Assembly: GCA_902578775.1 (NCBI GenBank)
Contig: CACHEF010000002.1
Location: forward strand, 62,001 to 126,000
Source: an uncultured Pelagibacteraceae bacterium
Lineage (GTDB): Bacteria; Pseudomonadota; Alphaproteobacteria; Pelagibacterales; Pelagibacteraceae
Length of the DNA: 64,000 nt
Reading direction: 5' to 3'
Shown: piece after piece, positions 28,717 through 36,447 of the stretch
Layout: each line of letters opens with the position of its first letter
Numbering within the stretch: position 1 is the first letter of the stretch
The notes under the pieces: model-generated
Databases searched by the model: none
What the model saw: the letters and a program-made list of their open reading frames with translations, nothing else
What the model was told of the DNA's origin: nothing
Made by a program: the position numbers and the translations under genes

Positions 28717-29965
28717 TAGCCCTCTTTCCAATTAATCTAAAATAAATAACCATGAAACTAAGAAGCAACATCACAATCACTATTGAAACAGCAGAGCCCA
28801 TCCCAATATCTGATACTGCAAAGCCTTGCTGATAAACACTAATAGGTAAAGTTCTTGTGCCTGATGCCCCACCCGTTAATAAAAAAATATCTTCAAATTT
28901 ATTAAAGTTCCAAATAAACCTAATCATGAATAAAATTGAGATGATTGCTGTAATTTGAGGTAGTGTAATATGGACAAATTTTTGAATTGGGCTTGCTCCA
29001 TCCACCTCCGCTGCTTCATACAAAATTTGTGGTATTGCCTGCAATCTTGCCAGAATAAAAAGAAAAGCGAGTGGAAAATAGCGCCAAATTTCAAAAAAGA
29101 TAACTGTGGTTAAAGCCAACCTTAATTTAAATTCAAAACCTAAAACACTCATGGTTATGTATTTTTGTCCTAATAAATTTATTGGCTGATCTATAATATT
29201 AAAATTAACCAATAACGCATTTAAAGTTCCGCTATTAGGGTCCAGCAACAAAGTCCAAGTATAAGCTAAAGCAACTACAGGGCCCACATAAGGAAAAAGT
29301 AAAATACCTCGCATATATGTTCGGCCTTGAATATTCTGATTAACTAATTGCGCTGCTAAAATTCCAAAGATAATTGCACCTATTGTGCCAAAAAAAGTGA
29401 AGTAAAATGTGGTTAAAAGTAATTCTACAAAATTATTTTGATAAAAAACTTTTTTAAAATTTTCTAAAGTAAAATTTGTAGTAAGTAGTGGGTTATCTGC
29501 TTTCCCACTTAAAATTGGTTTTTGAGATTTAATTATTTTTTTATCAATTATTTCACCATTATTATTTTGTATAGTTATTTCAAAATTTTCTCTATATTTT
29601 GCCTGCCAATTTCCAAAATCACAAATAACCTTTCTAGATTGAAAATTACATCTTGGATCAAGATTAATTGGTGAAATATTTTTAGGAAATCTATCTTGAA
29701 ACTGAACATTTTTTATTTCTTGAATTAATGAACTATTTCTTAATTTGTAAATAATTTTTAATTCTGATTGATTTTCTGAAATCGATTTAACAATTTTCTT
29801 TGCTCTTGGTTCTGGAATTCGTATATCTTTTAATTCAATATCTTTAAAACTGATCCAAACATTTGCAAATATGGGAAATAAAACAATAGCAAAAACTAAT
29901 AAGACCGCAGGTAAAACTAAAGTATAAGCAGTTCTTTTTTCTAATTTTGATAATGAATCACTCAT
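28706..29965 (-). CDS. ABC sugar transporter permease, MalF-like, with a periplasmic beta-rich insert
   Basis: A 419-residue permease. One membrane segment near residues 12-40 is followed by a periplasmic stretch to about residue 170, then the permease core with EAA-loop motif ILYEAAEVDGASPIQKFVHI. Residues 66-146 read like a DUF11-type Ig-like domain (YKLRNSSLIQ, then QDRFPKN, then Cys106 and Cys115, then FEITIQ). E. coli MalF has an Ig-like P2 loop in the same place that touches MalE, so this may be a counterpart. It lies 49 bases after the binding-protein gene. Confidence 0.88.
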   Translation of the reverse strand: MSDSLSKLEKRTAYTLVLPAVLLVFAIVLFPIFANVWISFKDIELKDIRIPEPRAKKIVKSISENQSELKIIYKLRNSSLIQEIKNVQFQDRFPKNISPINLDPRCNFQSRKVICDFGNWQAKYRENFEITIQNNNGEIIDKKIIKSQKPILSGKADNPLLTTNFTLENFKKVFYQNNFVELLLTTFYFTFFGTIGAIIFGILAAQLVNQNIQGRTYMRGILLFPYVGPVVALAYTWTLLLDPNSGTLNALLVNFNIIDQPINLLGQKYITMSVLGFEFKLRLALTTVIFFEIWRYFPLAFLFILARLQAIPQILYEAAEVDGASPIQKFVHITLPQITAIISILFMIRFIWNFNKFEDIFLLTGGASGTRTLPISVYQQGFAVSDIGMGSAVSIVIVMLLLSFMVIYFRLIGKRANEV

Positions 29966-30014
29966 AATAAAAAGCGGATAATAAAATATTATCCGCTCTT
30001 TATAAATTTATTAT

Positions 30015-31343
30015 TTAAAACTTAGCTAATTCAGCGTTAATTTTCTTAACTGCTTCATCAACTGAGATTTGATCATCAATATATTCTCTAGTGATTCTGT
30101 TTAAGAATTGAGAATTGATGATTTTTGATGCTCGAGATAGTTCACCCTCTTTAACGCCCCATCTGTTTGCAGTATCTAAACCTGCAACGATGTTATCAAT
30201 AACATCTGCAGAATAAAGATCTGTCAAAGGAGCTTTTCTATCAACACCTACTGGTAATTTACTCCAAGCTTTAGTGTAAGCACTAGGATCACTTTTGTTT
30301 CCTCTTCTTACTGGGAATTTTCCTTCTGGAGCAATTCCTAATGTAGCTGTATAACCTTCACTCATAGAGTATTCTATGAATTTTTTAGCTTCATCAGTAT
30401 CTGCATCAGCAGTAATACCAAAGTATCTTACATCAGCCCAAGCAGCACCTTTTTTATTGTTAGGTCCACTAAAATTAGTAATGAAACCAGTTTTAGATGC
30501 TAACTCTGGTGATGTTGGATCACTATTTATTGTTGGCGGAGCAGAGTCTCTTAAACCTGCTAACTCATCCATAATAAATGGTGACCAAATAATCATTGGT
30601 GTTTTTCCAGCAAAGTATAAAGCTCTTGATTGTTTCCAGAATAATTCTCCTGGAGGGCTTGCTTTCGCAATTACTTTATAAAATTCTAAAGAATTCTTTA
30701 AAGCTTTCCCTTGTTTTTTAGTTCCACCTTTTTTAACAAAATTAACTCCATTAGCTAAAAGTACATGTTCAAGTACTTGACTCATAAAGTTTTCATCTGT
30801 TTTAGTAGCAGCTACAAAGCCAAACATATCATTGCTTGATAATGCATTAACTGCTTTAACGATGTTTGCATATGAAGTTGGTGGCTCTAAACCAGCTGCA
30901 GCAAATAGGTCTTTTCTATAAACAACCATTTGTGTCCAGCCATCAACTGGAACAGCTGCAATTTTTCCACCCTTCTTAGCCATATTTAATGCACCCGGTG
31001 CAAATGTTTTCTTACCTAACGACTTAACTACAGCGTTATTTGCATCAACATCTAATATGCCTGCCTCAGCCCATGGTAAAACATATTGTAGAGTGTGATA
31101 AATCACATCTGGAAGATCTCCCGCTGCTGCTGCTGCAGTAGCTCTTGTACCAAGATCTTTTTCTTCAATTGGTATGACTTCAACTTTGATGCCAGTTTTA
31201 GCTTCAAATGCTTTAGCCATTTCCTCTTGTTTTGCCATTCTTGCAGGCTGGACCTCTGTTGTCCAAAATTTAATATCCGCAAAACTAGTATTTGTAATTA
31301 GAAATACTAGAGCAAATATATTAATTATGATTTTTCTAATCAT
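30015..31343 (-). CDS. Extracellular sugar-binding protein of the ABC transporter
   Basis: A 442-residue family 1 solute-binding protein. A signal peptide MIRKIIINIFALVFLITNTS with cleavage after FA leaves a mature start DIKFWTTEVQ. The KTGIKVEVIPIEEKDLGTRA stretch and the YGITADADTDEAKKFIEYS region are typical of MalE/UgpB-like proteins. A very strong ribosome site (AGAGGGGG, 6 bases before ATG) suggests high expression, as SAR11 binding proteins commonly show. The ligand is inferred from neighbours to be glucosylglycerate or a related glucoside. Confidence 0.87.
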   Translation of the reverse strand: MIRKIIINIFALVFLITNTSFADIKFWTTEVQPARMAKQEEMAKAFEAKTGIKVEVIPIEEKDLGTRATAAAAAGDLPDVIYHTLQYVLPWAEAGILDVDANNAVVKSLGKKTFAPGALNMAKKGGKIAAVPVDGWTQMVVYRKDLFAAAGLEPPTSYANIVKAVNALSSNDMFGFVAATKTDENFMSQVLEHVLLANGVNFVKKGGTKKQGKALKNSLEFYKVIAKASPPGELFWKQSRALYFAGKTPMIIWSPFIMDELAGLRDSAPPTINSDPTSPELASKTGFITNFSGPNNKKGAAWADVRYFGITADADTDEAKKFIEYSMSEGYTATLGIAPEGKFPVRRGNKSDPSAYTKAWSKLPVGVDRKAPLTDLYSADVIDNIVAGLDTANRWGVKEGELSRASKIINSQFLNRITREYIDDQISVDEAVKKINAELAKF

Positions 31344-31483
31344 GTATTCCCCCTCTTATATTGTTCCTCTCTGGTATTTATTTTTTTTTGATGTTCGCGA
31401 TTTTTTCATTGCGATAAATCTAGCAGTGTAATAAATTTTTAACAACATTTAATGGTTAGTTAAAATCCATTTAAATCGAATAA

Positions 31484-32536
31484 ATGTCAAAAATTGTTAT
31501 TAAAAATCTCGAAAAATCTTTTGGCGAAAATAAAGTTATCAACAATTTTAACATAGACATAAAGGATGGGGAGTTCATAGTTTTAGTGGGTCCTTCAGGT
31601 TGTGGAAAATCAACTTTATTAAGAATGGTCTCGGGATTAGAGAGTATCGATCAAGGAGAAATCTTTTTAGATACAAAGTTAATTAATAACTTAATTCCTT
31701 CTAAACGTGAAATTGCAATGGTTTTTCAATCCTATGCTTTGTATCCACACATGAATGTTTTTGAAAATATGGCTTTTGGTTTAAAAATGGAAAAAATTCC
31801 AAAAAATGAAATTAATGAAAAAGTTAATAATGCTGCTGCAATACTTCAAATTAAAGATCTGCTTGAAAGGAAACCTAAACAGCTTTCAGGTGGGCAAAGA
31901 CAAAGAGTTGCCATAGGAAGAGCAATCACGAGAAACCCTAAAGTTTTCTTATTTGATGAACCGTTATCAAATTTAGATGCAGCACTTAGATCTGAAATGA
32001 GAGTCGAAATATCTAAATTACACAAAAAATTAAAATCAAATATTATTTATGTAACTCATGACCAAGTGGAGGCTATGACACTAGCTGATCGAATTGTTGT
32101 TCTCAATAAAGGAAATATTGAACAATTTGGAACACCAAGTGAGATTTATAATGACCCAAATAATATTTTTGTTGCAGAGTTTATTGGTTCTCCAAAAATG
32201 AATATAATTAAAATAAATAAAGACCAAATTATAAATTCAAATACAATAAAATTATTCACTAATAAGATATCTTTTGAAAATTTTAATTTTAAAGATGAAG
32301 TTTATATAGGTATAAGACCTGAGGATATAAATATACAAAGTGATCGTGATATACAATTAGATGTTAAAATTGACCTCATAGAAAATCTGGGGTTCGAAAA
32401 AATAATTTATGCTAAATTGTTAGAAAACCAAATTATTATTAAATCGTCAGAAGATATAAACAATCAGCCCCTTAAGATATCATTTTCTAAAGACAAGGTT
32501 TTATTTTTTGATAAAGACAAAAACAGGATAAGATAG
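31484..32536 (+). CDS. ABC transporter ATP-binding protein, MalK/UgpC-like
   Basis: A 350-residue ATPase. Walker [10 protein letters not shown] at residues 36-44, signature [14 protein letters not shown], Walker [13 protein letters not shown] and the H-loop VTHDQVEAM are intact. The C-terminal 110 residues form the MalK-type regulatory TOBE domain ([10 protein letters not shown]). It is divergent from the binding-protein gene across 140 bases and heads the plus-strand half of the cluster, 6 bases before the phosphatase gene. Confidence 0.93.
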   Translation: MSKIVIKNLEKSFGENKVINNFNIDIKDGEFIVLVGPSGCGKSTLLRMVSGLESIDQGEIFLDTKLINNLIPSKREIAMVFQSYALYPHMNVFENMAFGLKMEKIPKNEINEKVNNAAAILQIKDLLERKPKQLSGGQRQRVAIGRAITRNPKVFLFDEPLSNLDAALRSEMRVEISKLHKKLKSNIIYVTHDQVEAMTLADRIVVLNKGNIEQFGTPSEIYNDPNNIFVAEFIGSPKMNIIKINKDQIINSNTIKLFTNKISFENFNFKDEVYIGIRPEDINIQSDRDIQLDVKIDLIENLGFEKIIYAKLLENQIIIKSSEDINNQPLKISFSKDKVLFFDKDKNRIR

Positions 32537-32542
32537 ATTTCT

Positions 32543-33343
32543 TTGACTAAAAAATTTTCATTAATTATATTCACTGATTTAGATGGCTCATTATTACACA
32601 GAGATGATTTTAAATTTGATGAAATAAAAGAATATATAAAAAGTCTTCTTGATGAGGGGATTATAATTATTCCTAATACTAGTAAAACTGAAAAAGAAGT
32701 TGAAGAATTTATAAAAGAACTTGGTTCAGATCTTCCTTTTATATCTGAAAATGGCTCTTCAATACATGGATTGAATTTAATTAACTCCAATTTTCCAAAC
32801 AAAATAATTTTAAGTAGGGGCAAACAAAAATTAATCGAAATTTTTAATTCTAAAGTTTCTGATGATCTAAAAGCTAAATGTAAATTTATTTCAAATATGA
32901 ATTCAAAGGAACAAACAAATATTTTTGGTCTTCAAGATGATAATTTAAAAAATGCTTTGGATAGGAAATATACGATACCATTTAAATTTGAAGGAAACAA
33001 AATAGAAAAAAATAAATTGTTAAAAATTTTAAGATCTTCCTCATTGACTATGCAAGAAGGAGGTCGTGTTTTAAATTTGGGAGATAATACAGATAAAGTT
33101 AAATCAATGAATCAAGTTATTAAAATATATAAAAAAGTAGAAAGAAAAATAAAAGTCATAGCTGTAGGAGATAATTTTAATGATTTAGATATGTTGAGAA
33201 ATTGTGATATTCCATGTTTAGTCTTTAATGATCAATTTAGGCAAGATCAGATAAACATAGATAATCTTGTAGTTTCTAACAAGCCATCACCTGAGGGCTG
33301 GGCTGATGTGATCAAAACAGCACTAGTTAAATTGGAGTATTAA
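32543..33343 (+). CDS. gpgP: Glucosyl/mannosyl-3-phosphoglycerate phosphatase (HAD-IIB family)
   Basis: A 266-residue HAD phosphatase. Motif 1 FTDLDGSLL has Asp12 and Asp14, motif 2 is NTSKTEKE, and motif 4 is VGDNFNDLDML. SENGSSIHG is the cap-proximal segment shared with MPGP/YedP proteins. It would remove phosphate from glucosyl-3-phosphoglycerate to give glucosylglycerate; sequence alone does not separate glucosyl from mannosyl substrates, but the next gene favours glucosyl. It starts at TTG, 6 bases after the ATPase stop. Confidence 0.75.
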   Translation: MTKKFSLIIFTDLDGSLLHRDDFKFDEIKEYIKSLLDEGIIIIPNTSKTEKEVEEFIKELGSDLPFISENGSSIHGLNLINSNFPNKIILSRGKQKLIEIFNSKVSDDLKAKCKFISNMNSKEQTNIFGLQDDNLKNALDRKYTIPFKFEGNKIEKNKLLKILRSSSLTMQEGGRVLNLGDNTDKVKSMNQVIKIYKKVERKIKVIAVGDNFNDLDMLRNCDIPCLVFNDQFRQDQINIDNLVVSNKPSPEGWADVIKTALVKLEY

Positions 33344-33358
33344 GATTAAGAATTCGTC

Positions 33359-34579
33359 ATGGGTGACTTTTCACAAAATGGAATAATCTCAACTTTGCAT
33401 GACTTTGGTACAAAGTCCACTTCAGTTATAGAAAATGAATTATCTAAATTTTCTAAACAAAGAAAAATGGAATTAATTTTGCCATGTCTTTATTCTGAAT
33501 TAGAGGGAGATGCTTTACCAAAAATTGTTGATGAAATAAGTAAAACTAAATATTTAGACCACATAATTATTGGGTTGGATAAAGCAAATGAAGCTCAAGC
33601 AAAAAAAGCTTGGAAATTTTTTAAAAAATTAAATACCCCTTTTTCTATGCTTTGGAATGAAGGTCCAGCATTAAAAAAACTTGATCAAGAATTAAAAAAA
33701 AATAATCTTGCTCCTAGTGAACTAGGGAAAGGAAGGAATGTTTGGTATTGCATAGGTATGTGTATTGCAAGAGACAGTGCTCGATCAGTTGCGTTACATG
33801 ATTGCGATATTAAAACTTACGATAGAAGAATGCTTGCAAAACTTTTTTATCCAGTCGTAAATCCTCTTTTTAATTTTGAATTTTGTAAGGGATATTATCC
33901 AAGGGTAGCAAATAATAAAATGAATGGTAGAGTTGCAAGATTGCTAGTTTTTCCTTTGTTAACAGCCTTAGAAAAAACTATTGGTAAGAGCGATTACTTA
34001 AACTTTATGAAATCTTTTAAATACCCATTGGCTGGAGAGTTTTCATTTAGAAGAAATATTTTACCAGAGTTAAGAATTTCATCTGATTGGGGGATTGAAG
34101 TGGGAATTTTATCTGAAATGCAAAGAAGTTTCTCACCACAGAATATTTGTCAGGTTGATTTGGCTGATACATATGATCATAAACATCAAGTTCTATCTTT
34201 AGATGATGAAACTAAGGGACTATCTAGAATGTCAATCGATATTATAAAAACATTTATAAAAAAATTAGCTACTCAAGGTAATACATTTAGTAGAGAAAAA
34301 TTTAGATCTTTAAAAGCTACTTATTATAGATCTGCTCTTGATTTAATTGATATTTATAGAAGTGATTCAGCAATGAATGGCCTAAAGTTAGACTCACATA
34401 CAGAAGAAAAAGCAGTTGAGTTATTTGCAATAAATATAATGAAAGCTGGAGAAGCATTTATGCAAAATCCAATGGATACTCCGTTTATACCAACATGGAG
34501 CAGGGTAAAAAGTGCTATACCAGATTTTCTTGGAAGACTTGAAAAAGTAGTTAATGATGATAATAAAAAATATTCTTAA
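33359..34579 (+). CDS. gpgS: Glucosyl-3-phosphoglycerate synthase-like glycosyltransferase (GT81)
   Basis: A 406-residue GT-A glycosyltransferase. The nucleotide-sugar metal site is HDCDI with Asp148 and Asp150, preceded by GKGRNVWYCIG and followed by NGRVARLLVFPLLTALEK and the acceptor-side SSDWGIEVGIL. These match retaining GpgS enzymes, which transfer glucose from an NDP-glucose to 3-phosphoglycerate. The product is the substrate of the preceding phosphatase. The stop overlaps the next start by one base. Mannosyl specificity cannot be excluded. Confidence 0.78.
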   Translation: MGDFSQNGIISTLHDFGTKSTSVIENELSKFSKQRKMELILPCLYSELEGDALPKIVDEISKTKYLDHIIIGLDKANEAQAKKAWKFFKKLNTPFSMLWNEGPALKKLDQELKKNNLAPSELGKGRNVWYCIGMCIARDSARSVALHDCDIKTYDRRMLAKLFYPVVNPLFNFEFCKGYYPRVANNKMNGRVARLLVFPLLTALEKTIGKSDYLNFMKSFKYPLAGEFSFRRNILPELRISSDWGIEVGILSEMQRSFSPQNICQVDLADTYDHKHQVLSLDDETKGLSRMSIDIIKTFIKKLATQGNTFSREKFRSLKATYYRSALDLIDIYRSDSAMNGLKLDSHTEEKAVELFAINIMKAGEAFMQNPMDTPFIPTWSRVKSAIPDFLGRLEKVVNDDNKKYS

Positions 34580-36303
34580 TGCTATTTCAAAAAAACCAGA
34601 AAAAAATTAGTTCAATACTAAGGACTATTTATAAACCCTCTTTAAATAAAAAGGATATTGATCATCTAAAAGATCAAATAATACTAATAATAAAAAAATT
34701 TAATCAAAATAATTCCAAAAAAAAATTTACTATTTCAGAAAAAACTTCATTAGTAATATGTTATGGAGATAACGTTAATTCAAATCAAAAAAGTTCAATT
34801 CAAGTTTTTCAAAATTTTTTTAAAAAAAAATTGAGTAAATATTTTAATGCTATTCATTTTTTACCTTTTTATCCCTCAAGTAGTGATAGTGGTTTTGCTG
34901 TAAAAGATCATTATAAAATTGAAAAAAGAATAGGTAATTGGTCTGATATAAAAAAGATTTCAAAATCTAATCATGTGATGGCAGATATAGTTATCAATCA
35001 CTCATCAGCCAGAGGTTTGTGGTTTAAAAATTTTCTTAGAAAAAAAAGACCTGGTAAAGATTATTTTTTAACAGTTAATTCAAAGTTCAACATATCTAAA
35101 GTGGTAAGACCAAGAGATCATAAATTACTAAAAAAAATAGATATCTTTAAAAAGTCTGACTTTTTATGGCGAACTTTTAGTGCTGATCAAATAGACTTGG
35201 ATTTTAAAAACCCATCAGTGCTACTTAGATTTATTAAGATCATGGTTCACCTTGTTAGTAATGGTATCACAATTTTTAGATTAGATGCTATTGCTTATCT
35301 TTGGAAAAAAAATAATACCAACTGTATAAATTTAAAACAAACTCATGAAATAGTTAAATTACTTAGACTTGTAGCCAATCTTTTAAACACTCAAACTATA
35401 ATAATTACAGAGACAAATTTACCAGAAAAAGAAAATTTAAGTTATTTTGGTAAAAATGATGAAGCTAATTGGATATATAATTTTTCTCTTCCACCCCTAT
35501 TAATCCATGCATTTTTATTTGAAAATAGTTCATATCTAAATAAATGGAGTAAAAATCTTCCCAATACTAAATTTAAAAATAGTTATCTAAATTTCATAGC
35601 ATCACATGATGGTATTGGAATGAGACCTACTGAAGGAATATTAAACAAAAAATCACTAAATAATTTTTTAAAAAGATTAAAAAAAAATGGATCAAAATTT
35701 TCTTATAGAAAAGTTCAAAATAAATCTAGAAAAGTTTATGAAGCAAATATTACAATTTTTGATGCATTAAAAAAGTCAGATACTGATCCTAATGGAAAAT
35801 TTTATTTAGAACGATATGTTTCAGCACACTCAATTATGATATCATTTGAAGGAATACCTGCAGTATATCTTAATTCTTTATTTGGCAAATCTAATGACGA
35901 AGCTAAATATATAATAACTGGTAACAATAGAGATGTTAATAGATATAAATGGAATTATAAAGATATTTCAAAAAAACTTAAAAACAAAAATTCAAAACAA
36001 AGTATATTTTATCAAAAAATTTCAAATTTACTTTTAATCAAAAGAAATCAGAAAGCGTTTCATCCAAACGCCTCAAGACACAATATAAATCTTGGCTCAA
36101 AAATTTTTTCTTTCAAAAGAATAAGTATTAATAAAAAACAAACTATAATTTGTATTACAAATTTATCATCATCTATTCAAAAAGTTCCTCTAAATAAAGC
36201 TTATCATAACTGGCATAATCTTATTGGATCTAAAATTGAAATAAAGAATAAGCTTTTAAAATTAAAACCCTATGAAACAATTTGGTTAAGTAATAAGCGG
36301 TGA
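34579..36303 (+). CDS. GH13_18 glycoside phosphorylase, probably glucosylglycerate phosphorylase
   Basis: A 574-residue alpha-amylase superfamily enzyme of the sucrose phosphorylase group. Catalytic residues are Asp236 (FRLDAIAYLW), Glu278 (TETNLPEKENLSYFG) and Asp344 (IASHDGIGMRPTEG). The ETN and SHDGIGMRP variants point to glucosylglycerate phosphorylase rather than sucrose phosphorylase. It would split glucosylglycerate with phosphate to glucose-1-phosphate and glycerate. The protein is unusually rich in Lys and Asn. Its last codons and TGA stop lie inside the tRNA-Leu fragment, so its end was set by an integration event. Confidence 0.78.
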   Translation: MLFQKNQKKISSILRTIYKPSLNKKDIDHLKDQIILIIKKFNQNNSKKKFTISEKTSLVICYGDNVNSNQKSSIQVFQNFFKKKLSKYFNAIHFLPFYPSSSDSGFAVKDHYKIEKRIGNWSDIKKISKSNHVMADIVINHSSARGLWFKNFLRKKRPGKDYFLTVNSKFNISKVVRPRDHKLLKKIDIFKKSDFLWRTFSADQIDLDFKNPSVLLRFIKIMVHLVSNGITIFRLDAIAYLWKKNNTNCINLKQTHEIVKLLRLVANLLNTQTIIITETNLPEKENLSYFGKNDEANWIYNFSLPPLLIHAFLFENSSYLNKWSKNLPNTKFKNSYLNFIASHDGIGMRPTEGILNKKSLNNFLKRLKKNGSKFSYRKVQNKSRKVYEANITIFDALKKSDTDPNGKFYLERYVSAHSIMISFEGIPAVYLNSLFGKSNDEAKYIITGNNRDVNRYKWNYKDISKKLKNKNSKQSIFYQKISNLLLIKRNQKAFHPNASRHNINLGSKIFSFKRISINKKQTIICITNLSSSIQKVPLNKAYHNWHNLIGSKIEIKNKLLKLKPYETIWLSNKR

Positions 36304-36420
36304 GGATTTTAAATCCTTTGTGTATACCAATTTCACCACGAGGGTATTAATGAATTTCATGTGTATTTACGCCAATATTTATTATTAGACGATAGGCAAA
36401 AGTAAAATTTTTATTAATAT
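36295..36420 (-). pseudogene. Truncated tRNA-Leu, 5' half plus upstream flank
   Basis: Positions 36295-36345 match the intact tRNA-Leu from variable arm to 5' end at 46 of 51 bases. Similarity continues through the tRNA's 5' flank: the first 16 bases (ATTAATGAATTTCATG) are identical, and further matches run to about 36417. The 3' part of the tRNA is missing and replaced by coding sequence. Because it keeps the native flank, it could be the displaced original 5' end and promoter. It is the right border of the glucosylglycerate module; the left border is 27466-27505. Confidence 0.85.
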
Positions 36421-36447
36421 AATTTTTTTTCTGTTATTAATAATATA

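Noticed and set aside
28717..28731. TTG start of the MalG-like permease at 28731
   Set aside because: The ATG at 28716 has an AGAGGG site at good distance, while the TTG has none.
31344..31483. Operator for a LacI-type regulator between the binding protein and ATPase genes
   Set aside because: Only a 4-bp TCGC/GCGA inverted repeat was seen; too weak to call.
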